Below are positions 57,276-64,000 of a DNA stretch of 64,000 nucleotides, piece by piece. Both the position numbers and the translations under genes were made by a program. The notes under the pieces were generated by a model. That model was not told the origin of the DNA, did no database searches, and was given only the letters and a program-made list of their open reading frames with translations. The stretch is from Actinophytocola algeriensis. GTDB lineage: Bacteria; Actinomycetota; Actinomycetes; Mycobacteriales; Pseudonocardiaceae. Numbering within the stretch: the stretch's first letter is position 1; every line of letters starts with the position of its first letter. The stretch lies in contig NZ_JACHJQ010000005.1 in assembly GCF_014203735.1 (NCBI RefSeq), positions 310,001 to 374,000 of the forward strand, given 5' to 3'.

Positions 57276-58322
57276 ATGATCGACGCCAGCGACGTCATCG
57301 TCATCGGCGCCGGGCAGTCCGGCCTGGCCGCCGCACACGCACTCAGGCAAGCGGGCCGCTCCCCGGTCGTGCTCGAAGCGGGCCAGGAACCGGTCGGCTC
57401 CTGGCCCTCCTACTACGACAGCCTGACCCTGTTCTCCCCGGCGCGATACAGCTCGCTGCCCGGCAAGCCCTTCCCCGGCGACCCGGACCGCTACCCGCAC
57501 CGCGACGAGGTCGTCGACTACCTGCGCCGCTACGCCAAGAACCTCGACGCCGACATCCGCACCCACCACCGGGTGACTGCCCTCCGCCGCCACGGCGAAC
57601 GGTTCACCGTCCACGTCGAGGACGGCACCGAGCTGACCGCGGCCATGGTGATCGCCGCGTCCGGCGCGTTCGGGCAGCCGCACCGCCCGCGGCTGCCCGG
57701 CCTGGATTCCTTCACCGGCACGGTGTCGCACTCGGCCGAGTACCGTGCACCGGCATCGTTCGCCGGGCAGCGCGTCGTCGTGGTCGGCGCCGCCAACACC
57801 GCCGTGCAGGTCGGCTACGAACTCGCGAAGGTCGCCACCGTCACCCTCGCCACCCGCAAACCGATCACGTTCGCCCCACAACGCCCGCTCGGCCGCGACG
57901 TCCACTTCTGGTCCATCGCCCTCGGCTTCGACCACCTGCCCATCGGACACCTGCTCAGGAACCCGCCGCACACCCCGGTCAACGACGACGGTCGCTACCA
58001 GCGCGCCATCAGGGCGCGGAAACCCGACCAGCGCCGCATGTTCACCCACCTCGACGGCGACACCGTCACCTGGCCCGACGGCACCCGCGAACACGTCGAC
58101 ACCATCCTGCTCGCCACCGGGTACCGCCCGGCACTGTCCTATCTGGACCCGGTTGAACGAGCACATTCCCGAGGTATCTCCACCAGCCATCCCGGACTCG
58201 GCTACGTCGGTCTCGAATGGCAACGAAGTTTCGCCTCCGCCACCCTCCGCGGCGTCGGCCGCGACGCCCACTACGTCGTGCGGCGCCTCCTTGACGCGAG
58301 CAGTTGCCTCAATCTACATTGA
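57276..58322 (+). CDS. ArsO-like flavin-dependent monooxygenase
   Basis: A 348-residue class B-type flavin monooxygenase fold: FAD motif VIVIGAGQSGLAAAHAL (about 8-24), a Trp-containing GSWPSYYDSLTLFSPARYSSLPG block typical of ArsO/CzcO-like proteins, and NADP motif VVVVGAANTAVQVGYELA. The last residues are encoded within the operator of the next gene. It may oxidise arsenite-type or organoarsenical species (inference from context). It follows the MFS gene by 14 bases. Confidence 0.88.
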   Translation: MIDASDVIVIGAGQSGLAAAHALRQAGRSPVVLEAGQEPVGSWPSYYDSLTLFSPARYSSLPGKPFPGDPDRYPHRDEVVDYLRRYAKNLDADIRTHHRVTALRRHGERFTVHVEDGTELTAAMVIAASGAFGQPHRPRLPGLDSFTGTVSHSAEYRAPASFAGQRVVVVGAANTAVQVGYELAKVATVTLATRKPITFAPQRPLGRDVHFWSIALGFDHLPIGHLLRNPPHTPVNDDGRYQRAIRARKPDQRRMFTHLDGDTVTWPDGTREHVDTILLATGYRPALSYLDPVERAHSRGISTSHPGLGYVGLEWQRSFASATLRGVGRDAHYVVRRLLDASSCLNLH

Positions 58323-58337
58323 GTCAATGAACGTTGA
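58308..58337. promoter_or_regulatory. Operator palindromes at the ArsR-ArsC fusion start
   Basis: CTCAATctacATTGAG (58308-58323) is a perfect 6-base inverted repeat that contains the stop codon of the upstream flavoprotein. A second dyad, TCAAtgaacgTTGA (58324-58337), covers the ATG at 58327. Together they suggest autoregulation by the ArsR domain, separate from the ATCGA-type sites. Confidence 0.6.
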
Positions 58338-59007
58338 GTGGCCTTCCTCGGTGGTGGCGCGGGCGCGGCTGCACGCGGCGCTCGGCGAACCGGCCCGGCT
58401 GGCGATCGTCGACCGGCTGGTGCTGGGCGATGTCGCGCCCGGCGAGCTGAGCCGGGAGCTCGGGGTACCGAGCAACCTGTTGGCCCACCACGTAAAACTG
58501 CTCGAACAGGCGGGGGTGCTCGAGCGGTCCCGTTCGGAGGGTGACCACCGCCGTACCTACCTGCGGCTTCGCCCAGAAGCGCTGGCACATCTCGCGCCGG
58601 AGGGCGCGGTACGAGCGCCGAGGGTGGTGTTCGTGTGCACCCACAACTCGGCCCGTTCCCAACTCGCCGCCGCGTTGTGGGCTCGCCGCAGCCCGGTGCC
58701 CGCGGCCTCGGCCGGGACCGAACCGGCCAGGCGGGTGCACCCGCTGGCGGTCGCTGCCGCACGCGAGCACGGCCTGTCGCTGGCCCCGGCCCGGACCGCG
58801 CACATCGACGAGGTGCTGCGGCCGGACGACCTCGTGGTCGCGGTCTGCGACAACGCCCACGAGCAACTCGACGTGGACCGGCTGCACTGGTCGGTGCCGG
58901 ACCCCGCGCCGCTGGGCACCGACGAGGCGTTCGACCGCGCGTTCACCGATCTCGCCGACCGGGTCGACCGGCTGGCACCCGCCGTCCACGGAGGAACCGA
59001 TGACTGA
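58327..59007 (+). CDS. ArsR repressor fused to an arsenate-reductase-type phosphatase domain
   Basis: A 226-residue fusion. Residues 8-90 are an ArsR winged helix (EPARLAIVDRLVLGDVAPGELSRELG, LLAHHVKLLEQAGVLER). Residues 98-225 are a low-molecular-weight phosphatase/ArsC domain with the loop C104-T-H-N-S-A-R110 intact. The ArsR part has no Cys, so any As(III) sensing must use the phosphatase Cys104 and Cys174 or another signal. It could couple arsenate reduction to derepression. Its stop is eight bases inside the next gene. Confidence 0.9.
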   Translation: MNVEWPSSVVARARLHAALGEPARLAIVDRLVLGDVAPGELSRELGVPSNLLAHHVKLLEQAGVLERSRSEGDHRRTYLRLRPEALAHLAPEGAVRAPRVVFVCTHNSARSQLAAALWARRSPVPAASAGTEPARRVHPLAVAAAREHGLSLAPARTAHIDEVLRPDDLVVAVCDNAHEQLDVDRLHWSVPDPAPLGTDEAFDRAFTDLADRVDRLAPAVHGGTDD

Positions 59008-59647
59008 CCAGGCCCACCGGCACCTGAGCGTCGACCTGCACCACGCCCTCACGACGGCCGCGACGCGGCTGCACGCCGAGTTCGACGGCACCTTCGGCGC
59101 CGAGACCATCGAGCGGTTCCTGCACTCCAGCTACGACCAGTTCGCTGCCCGCAGCACCGTGCCGAACTTCCTGCCCCTGCTGGCCGAACGGTTCGCCCGT
59201 CAGCGCTTGCACGCGCTGGCCAAGGTCGAAGGCCGCGCCGCCGGAAAGCCGACGGTGCTGTTCCTGTGTGTCCACAACGCGGGGCGCTCCCAGATGGCGC
59301 TCGGCTTCTTCCAGAACCTGGCCGGTGACCGCGCCGTGGCGTGGTCCGGCGGTTCCGAGCCCGGCCACGAGATCAACCCGTCCGCGATCGCCGCGATGGC
59401 CGAGCGGGGCATCGACATCTCCCGCGAGTTCCCGAAGCCGTGGACCGACGAGGTCGTCCGGGCGGCCGACGTGGTGATCACCATGGGCTGCGGCGACGCG
59501 TGTCCCGTGTTCCCCGGCAAGCGCTATCTGGACTGGGCGCTCGACGACCCCGCGGGCAAGGGTGTCGAGGACGTTCGCCCCGTCCGCGACGAGATCGAAC
59601 GCCGCGTCCGCGGCCTGCTCGACGAACTCGGCGTCCCCGCCACCTGA
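59000..59647 (+). CDS. arsC: Arsenate reductase, mycothiol/thioredoxin type
   Basis: A 215-residue arsenate reductase of the LMW-phosphatase fold. A helical N-terminal extension (1-80) is typical of actinobacterial mycothiol-linked forms. The catalytic loop is C90-V-H-N-A-G-R96, followed by SGGSEPG and ITMGCGDACPVFPGKRYLDWALDDP, which carries two more Cys. It reduces arsenate to arsenite for export. The ATG at 59000 follows GGAGGAACC. Confidence 0.93.
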   Translation: MTDQAHRHLSVDLHHALTTAATRLHAEFDGTFGAETIERFLHSSYDQFAARSTVPNFLPLLAERFARQRLHALAKVEGRAAGKPTVLFLCVHNAGRSQMALGFFQNLAGDRAVAWSGGSEPGHEINPSAIAAMAERGIDISREFPKPWTDEVVRAADVVITMGCGDACPVFPGKRYLDWALDDPAGKGVEDVRPVRDEIERRVRGLLDELGVPAT

Positions 59648-59664
59648 ACCCGGGAGCATTTTTC

Positions 59665-60354
59665 TTGTCTCGCAAGGTCCTCGCCGAGTTCCTCGGCAGC
59701 CTCCTGCTCGCCGCCCTGGTCATCGGGTCCGGTATCGCCGCCCAGAACCTCACCGCCGACACCGGGTTGCGGCTGCTGGAGAACGCCGCCGCGACCGCGG
59801 CCGGTCTCTACGCGCTCATCCTCGTGTTCGGCCCGGTCAGCGGCGGCCACTTCAACCCCGTGGTGTCGGTCGTCGACGCCGTCTTCGGCGGACTGTCCTG
59901 GCGCCAGGCCGCCGCCTACATCCCGGCGCAGGTCGCCGGCTGTGTGGCCGGCGCGGTGCTGGCCAACGTGATGTTCGACCTCGCGCCGGTCAGCATCAGC
60001 ACCACCCATCGGGCCACCGCCGCGCACGGGGTGTCCGAAGTGGTCGCCACCCTCGGCCTCGTCCTCGTGATCTTCGCGCTCGTCCGGTCCGGCCGGATCG
60101 AACGAGCCCCGGCCGCGGTCGGCGCCTACATCGGTGCCGCTTACTGGTTCACCTCGTCCACCAGCTTCGCCAACCCCGCCATCACCGCCGGCCGCATGTT
60201 CAGCGACACCTTCGCTGGCATCGCACCCGCCTCGGTGTTCCCGTTCATCCTGGCCCAGCTCATCGGCGCCGCGCTCGCGGTAGTGCTGCTCCGAGTCCTC
60301 TACCCGGCCACGACGTCAGCTCAGGCGGACGAGGCGGCGTTGCCGTCACGATGA
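59665..60354 (+). CDS. Aquaporin/glycerol-facilitator family channel (AqpS-like)
   Basis: A 229-residue MIP-family channel with about six helices and two half-helix motifs: GGHFNPVVSVVDA (NPV in place of NPA) and SFANPAITAGR (NPA). In rhizobia AqpS replaces an arsenite pump and lets As(III) leave passively after ArsC reduction. The same arrangement (ArsC then MIP, no Acr3/ArsB) is seen here. The start is TTG 59665 with GGGAG upstream. A few codons further upstream are possible. Confidence 0.86.
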   Translation: MSRKVLAEFLGSLLLAALVIGSGIAAQNLTADTGLRLLENAAATAAGLYALILVFGPVSGGHFNPVVSVVDAVFGGLSWRQAAAYIPAQVAGCVAGAVLANVMFDLAPVSISTTHRATAAHGVSEVVATLGLVLVIFALVRSGRIERAPAAVGAYIGAAYWFTSSTSFANPAITAGRMFSDTFAGIAPASVFPFILAQLIGAALAVVLLRVLYPATTSAQADEAALPSR

Positions 60355-60415
60355 TCACCGAGCCGGTGGGCCGGGTAGCGCCGCGTGAGGACAGGGCGGT
60401 GCGCGGGCCTGGCGA

Positions 60416-61070
60416 TCACCAGACCACCGGGAGCGCGACGAGCCCGCCGGTGAGCGTGCCGGTCCGCACCGTCAACTCGGACACGGGCACCGCGAGCCGC
60501 ATCGCCGGGAACCGTGCGGCGAGACGGCCGAACACCGTGCGGAGTTCGATGCGCGCGAGCGGGGCGCCGATGCACTAGCGCAGGCCGTGGCTGAAGGTCA
60601 GGTGTGCGGCGGCGGAGCGGGTGATGTCGAAGCGGTCCGGCTCGGCGAAGACCGAGTCGTCGTGGTTGGCCGCGCCGGTGTCGAGCAGGACCAGGTCTCC
60701 TGCGTGGACGGCGACCCCGCAGATCTCCAGGTCGACCCGGGCGTGGCGCGGGATGCCACGGCCACCCCGGTCCGGCGCCCGGAGCACCTCCTCGACCGCC
60801 CCGGCGACCAGGTCCGGGTCAGCACGCAGTGCCCGTCACCGGTCCGGGTCGGTCAGCAGGTGCGGTCCTCGTAGGGCACACCGCCAGCGGACCGCCGAAC
60901 AACGCGGAGTCCCCGGTACGTGCGGCCTTCTCCGGCATCGGGTGAGCGCGGCCCAGCCGCTCGTCGGACGACAGCCGCCGCACTTCGGCATGGGCGGTGA
61001 CCAACCAGCCCCCGTCACCCACCGCGGTGCGGATCCGGTGCGCCGCATGCCCCGGGCGGGGTCGCCTGAG
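60416..61070 (-). pseudogene. Cytochrome P450 pseudogene
   Basis: The N-terminal part reads RIRTAVGDGGWLVTAHAEV, then RLSSDERLGRAHP and ARTGDSALFGG in one frame (61070 to about 60890). The C-terminal part reads LEICGVAVHAGDLVLLDTG, HDDSVFAEPDRFDI and LTFSHGLR, then an amber codon (60574-60576), then CIGAPLARIELR to a final TGA at 60416. The middle 200-plus residues are missing. The stop sits exactly one codon before the heme Cys. Confidence 0.85.
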
Positions 61071-61142
61071 CCGCGCTCTACCGCCGAATCAGGGAGGGCT
61101 GGAGCGCCGGGTGGTGGACTGGTGGGGAGGGGGTGACCTCCT

Positions 61143-61415
61143 ATGAGTGGATCCGGTGAACCGGTGGCGCGTCCGGTGTGGTCACGGCGTTCCGAGGCCG
61201 TGCTGCTGGTGTTGCGTGGCCGCACGGCGCGCGTCGCGGTGCCGGTCGCGGCGGTGGTCGGCACCGTGATCTCGGTGGTCAACCAGGCTGAAGTGATCAT
61301 CGGCGGGCACGCGACCGGCGTCACCTGGGTGCGGATCGCCGTCAACTACGTGGTGCCGTACATCGTGGCCAGCGTGGCCTACCTGTCAGCCTGCCGGAGC
61401 AACCACCAGCGGTGA
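61143..61415 (+). CDS. NrtS-like small membrane protein
   Basis: A 90-residue protein with two hydrophobic helices (VAVPVAAVVGTVISVVNQAEVI and IAVNYVVPYIVASVAYLSA). The pattern, including NQ...W...NY.VPY..A, matches small NrtS-type proteins linked to nitrate/nitrite transport. No nitrate genes are nearby, so the function is tentative. A GGGAGGGGG stretch serves as ribosome site. Confidence 0.7.
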   Translation: MSGSGEPVARPVWSRRSEAVLLVLRGRTARVAVPVAAVVGTVISVVNQAEVIIGGHATGVTWVRIAVNYVVPYIVASVAYLSACRSNHQR

Positions 61416-61494
61416 GTCACCGTCTCGCGCGGCGTCCTGTGTAAGAGCGTGGTCGCGTCCCGGGTTCGCGGCGTTCAGTGTGGCCAACGTATCA

Positions 61495-61564
61495 GATAGA
61501 ACGTTCTGTCTTGACAGAGCGCGGCTCAGGCGTCCATGCTGCCTGAGATAGAACGTTCGGTCTT
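61495..61564 (+). promoter_or_regulatory. Promoter flanked by two TetR-type operator boxes
   Basis: GATAGAACGTTCTGTCTT (61495-61512) and GATAGAACGTTCGGTCTT (61547-61564) differ at one base. TTGACA (61511-61516) and CATGCT (61535-61540, 18-base spacing) form a promoter between them. The core AGAACGTTCT of box 1 is a perfect 10-base palindrome. No TetR gene lies next to it in this window. Confidence 0.7.
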
Positions 61565-61600
61565 GTCGCTGAATCGCACCATCCTCTGGAAAGGATCATC

Positions 61601-62158
61601 GTGACCACCGTTGACTCACCCGCCGCCGGCGCGATCGCGCCCGTGCTGCGCCGGCTGTACTTCGTGCGGTTCGCGTTCGCCATCGTCTGGGCGGCCCTGC
61701 TGTTCCTCACCAAGGCCCAGCTCGGGCCCCTCGGTATCACCCTCATCGTCCTGTACCCGTTGTTCGACGTCGCGGCGGCTGTCGTGGACGCTCGTTCGTC
61801 CCACGCCACCGGTTCGGCACGCGGCCTCTACGTGAACATCGCGATCAGCCTGCTGGCCGCCGCCGGCCTGGCCGTCACCGCGTCCTCCGGTGTGCCCGCG
61901 GTCCTGCGCGTGTGGGGCGCCTGGGCGATCGTCGCCGGGGTGGTCCAGCTGATCGTGGCCGTCAGCCGCCGCGGGATGGGTGGCCAGTGGCCGATGATCC
62001 TCAGCGGCGGCATCTCCGTGCTCGCCGGTGGCTCGTTCATCGTCGGAGCCGCCGCGCCGAACCCGGCGCTGACGAACGTGGCGGGTTACGCCGTTCTCGG
62101 CGGCGTCTTCTTCCTCGTCTCGGCGATCCGCCTCGGCCGCGCGGCCACGGTGAACTGA
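61601..62158 (+). CDS. HdeD/DUF308-like membrane protein
   Basis: A 185-residue protein with five or six hydrophobic helices and short loops (FAFAIVWAALLFL, LGITLIVLYPLFDVAAAV, VNIAISLLAAAGLAVT, WAIVAGVVQLIVAV, MILSGGISVLAGGSFIVG, VAGYAVLGGVFFLVSAI). It is similar to HdeD-type stress membrane proteins. It lies two bases before the flavin disulfide reductase gene. Both are under the TetR-type double operator. Confidence 0.78.
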   Translation: MTTVDSPAAGAIAPVLRRLYFVRFAFAIVWAALLFLTKAQLGPLGITLIVLYPLFDVAAAVVDARSSHATGSARGLYVNIAISLLAAAGLAVTASSGVPAVLRVWGAWAIVAGVVQLIVAVSRRGMGGQWPMILSGGISVLAGGSFIVGAAAPNPALTNVAGYAVLGGVFFLVSAIRLGRAATVN

Positions 62159-62160
62159 CC

Positions 62161-63600
62161 ATGGACACCACCACCTACGACGTGGTCGTCATCGGCGCGG
62201 GCCCGGTGGGGGAGAACGTCGCCGACCGGGTCGTCCAGGGCGGGCTGAGCGCCGCCATCGTCGAGCGGGAACTGGTCGGGGGCGAGTGCTCCTACTGGGC
62301 GTGCATGCCGACCAAGGCGTTGCTGCGCAGCGGGGCGGCGCTGCGTGCGGCCCGGGAGGTGCCCGGCGCACGGGAAGCGGTGACGGGTGACCTGGACGTG
62401 GCGGCAGTGCTCCGCCGCCGCGACTCCTTCGCTTCGCACTGGCAGGACGACGGTCAGGCGTCGTGGCTCGAGCAGGTGGGTGTTCCGCTGTACCGAGGAC
62501 ACGGCCGGATCGGCTCCGCCCGGGTCGTCGAGGTGACCGGCGCGGACGGCGCCACCACGACGCTGACCGCTCGGCACGCGGTCGTCGTCGCGACCGGGAG
62601 CGCCGCGCTGGTCCCGGACATCGACGGTCTGCGCGCGGCGGCACCGTGGACCAGCCGCGAAACGGTGGCGGCGAGCGAGGTTCCCGGCCGGCTCGCGATC
62701 ATCGGTGGCGGGGTGGTGGCCTCGGAGATGGCGACCGCGTTCACCGACCTGGGGTCGTCGGTGACGGTGCTGGCCCGCGACGGCGTGCTGCACCTCGCGG
62801 AGCCGTTCGTCGGCGAGCGGGTCACGGAATCCCTGCGGGAGAAGGGTGTTTCGGTGCGTGTCGGCACCGAGGCCGGCTCGGTGAAGCGTGCCCACGACGG
62901 AACGGTGGCCATCACGCTCACCACCGGCGAGCAGGTCGAGGCCGACGAGCTACTCGTCGCGATCGGCCGCACCCCGAACACCCAGGACATCGGACTGGGC
63001 ACCGTCGGTCTGACGCCGGGTGCCTGGCTCGCGGTCGACGACACGATGCGGGTCGTCGGCGAGGGCGGTGTGCCGATCGGTGACGGGTGGCTCTACGCCG
63101 CCGGGGACGTCAACCGGCGCGTTCTGCTGACGCACCAGGGCAAGTACCAGGCCCGTGCCGTGGGCGACGTCATCGTGGCGCGCGCGAAGGGCGAAGCTGT
63201 CGACGACGGCCGATGGGGCAGGCACGCGGCGACCGCCGACGAGCGCGCGGTGCCACAGGTGGTGTTCACCGATCCGGAGATCGCGTCCGTGGGCCTGACC
63301 TCGGCCGCTGCCGAAGCCGCAGGCCTGCGGATCCGGGTGGTCGACTACGACCTGGCCGCCACCGCCGGGTCCGCCCTGCACGCCGAGGGATACCGCGGTC
63401 ACGCCCGGATGGTCGTCGACGAGGACCGGACGGTGATCGTCGGGTTCACCCTCGCCGGCCCGGACGTCGCGGACATGCTGCACGCGGCGACGATCGCCGT
63501 GGTCGGGGAGGTGCCGCTGGACCGGCTCTGGCACGCGGTCCCGGCCTTTCCCACCGTCAGCGAGGTGTGGCTGCGGCTGCTGGAAACCTACGGCCGCTGA
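62161..63600 (+). CDS. FAD-dependent disulfide reductase (mercuric reductase/Lpd-like)
   Basis: A 479-residue pyridine-nucleotide disulfide reductase. FAD motif VVVIGAGPVGENVADRVV (about 8-25), redox pair in GGECSYWACMPTKALLR (Cys-x4-Cys), NAD motif LAIIGGGVVASEMATAF, late FAD motif LYAAGDVNRR and C-terminal active-site stretch LWHAVPAFPTVSE are all present. The Tyr/Trp within the redox motif is unusual for Lpd or glutathione reductase. Likely electron acceptors are a disulfide or quinone. It forms a unit with the preceding membrane protein. Confidence 0.9.
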   Translation: MDTTTYDVVVIGAGPVGENVADRVVQGGLSAAIVERELVGGECSYWACMPTKALLRSGAALRAAREVPGAREAVTGDLDVAAVLRRRDSFASHWQDDGQASWLEQVGVPLYRGHGRIGSARVVEVTGADGATTTLTARHAVVVATGSAALVPDIDGLRAAAPWTSRETVAASEVPGRLAIIGGGVVASEMATAFTDLGSSVTVLARDGVLHLAEPFVGERVTESLREKGVSVRVGTEAGSVKRAHDGTVAITLTTGEQVEADELLVAIGRTPNTQDIGLGTVGLTPGAWLAVDDTMRVVGEGGVPIGDGWLYAAGDVNRRVLLTHQGKYQARAVGDVIVARAKGEAVDDGRWGRHAATADERAVPQVVFTDPEIASVGLTSAAAEAAGLRIRVVDYDLAATAGSALHAEGYRGHARMVVDEDRTVIVGFTLAGPDVADMLHAATIAVVGEVPLDRLWHAVPAFPTVSEVWLRLLETYGR

Positions 63601-63616
63601 CTCGCCCGGCTGGTGT

Positions 63617-63644
63617 CCGTCCCGGCGTGCTCCCGCCGGGACGG
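63617..63644. terminator. Perfect 11-bp hairpin after the disulfide reductase gene
   Basis: CCGTCCCGGCG (63617-63627) pairs with CGCCGGGACGG (63634-63644) around a 6-base loop, 16 bases after the stop codon. There is no U-tract. Confidence 0.6.
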
Positions 63645-63757
63645 GACAACAGCACGGCGCGCACCCGTGCTGGCCGCAGCTGGAGCCGCGTTTTCCGTCC
63701 AGCGGCAGCGTAACGATCCGCGGGACGTGCTGCCGCACCACGAGATGGGATAGCGGA

Positions 63758-64000
63758 ATGAGCCCGAAGGTGTCCCGGCCGGAGCATTCATCCGACGACG
63801 AGCCCGGGGAGCCTGAGCTGCCGCCGGGGCACGTGCCGATGCGCCGGCCGGTGACTCCGAGGCAGGCCGCGCCGAAGCCTCTTCCCCGGTGGGTCACCAC
63901 TGTCGGGTTCGTGGTGCTGCTGGCGGCGATCGCCGGCGTGATCGTGTACCTCGCCCAGCCGGACGATCCGCGCGACTCCGCCCAGGGCACCGCGGACCTG
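63758..64000 (+). CDS. Single-pass membrane protein, N-terminal part
   Basis: Eighty-one codons are visible before the window ends. A Pro/Glu/Arg-rich cytoplasmic region (about 1-43) is followed by one helix (WVTTVGFVVLLAAIAGVIVYLA, about 45-66) and the start of an extracellular part (PDDPRDSAQGTADL). The layout suits a secreted-domain anchor or divisome-like protein, but the family is not visible. The start is ATG 63758, without a strong ribosome site. Confidence 0.7.
   Translation, partial: MSPKVSRPEHSSDDEPGEPELPPGHVPMRRPVTPRQAAPKPLPRWVTTVGFVVLLAAIAGVIVYLAQPDDPRDSAQGTADL

Noticed and set aside
1-64000. tRNA, rRNA, CRISPR arrays, insertion sequences and integrases
   Set aside because: None was seen by eye. 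A covariance-model scan and a repeat search would be needed to exclude small RNA genes and riboswitches.

Overview
The window is very GC-rich, with dense coding, GTG/ATG starts, many 4-base stop-start overlaps and several likely leaderless promoters. The gene set includes an AfsR-type regulator, ECF41 sigma factors, MmyB-type regulators and mycothiol-type arsenate reductases. This points to a filamentous actinomycete, most likely Pseudonocardiales. That placement is inferred from content, not from a phylogenetic marker. No rRNA, tRNA, CRISPR array, IS element or prophage was seen.

1-3758: end of an operon with an oligopeptide-type ABC ATPase, an alpha/beta-hydrolase-fold protein lacking its nucleophile and His, a kynurenine-formamidase-like cyclase and an MmgE/PrpD protein. 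3830-18216: a tungsten/molybdenum island. It holds a MobA-MoaD fusion, a tungsten-type aldehyde ferredoxin oxidoreductase (AOR), an NAD-type formate dehydrogenase (FdhA plus a NuoE-NuoF fusion), MoeA, a MoeA fused to a ligand-binding domain, a GntR regulator with the same kind of domain, and a TupABC-like tungstate transporter. Together these could import W, build and insert the cofactor, and oxidise aldehydes and formate to CO2 with NAD+ reduction.

18191-33537: an operon of a membrane protein, a repeat protein and an M48 protease; a lipoprotein; an AfsR-like regulator; a KhtT-N-like protein and a STAS-like protein; RF3; MerR plus SulP; and an SDR with a divergent MmyB regulator. 33586-35455: an ECF41 sigma factor and its NmrA-type epimerase, divergent, each with a perfect ECF41 promoter. 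35959-40583: a TetR regulator and a PaoABC-like periplasmic molybdenum aldehyde oxidase, followed by a nested hairpin. 40902-44543: a 5'-truncated LanB-like dehydratase, a TetR/secreted-esterase pair and a relic of an AfsR-type repeat gene. 44826-51855: a ComEA-like membrane protein, a phosphotransferase, a second ECF41 system (flavoprotein plus sigma), a TenA-like protein and a GGDEF/HD-GYP protein.

51947-60354: an arsenic island. It holds an ArsR-acetyltransferase fusion (ArsN-like), an M28 peptidase coupled to a small peptide with four Cys-Cys pairs, ArsR, two flavoproteins, an MFS exporter, an ArsR-ArsC fusion, a second ArsC and an aquaporin. Four copies of the palindrome ATCGA-N6-TCGAT tie two of its units into one regulon. 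60416-64000: a dead cytochrome P450, an NrtS-like protein, a membrane protein with paired TetR-type operators, a flavin disulfide reductase and the start of a single-pass membrane protein.
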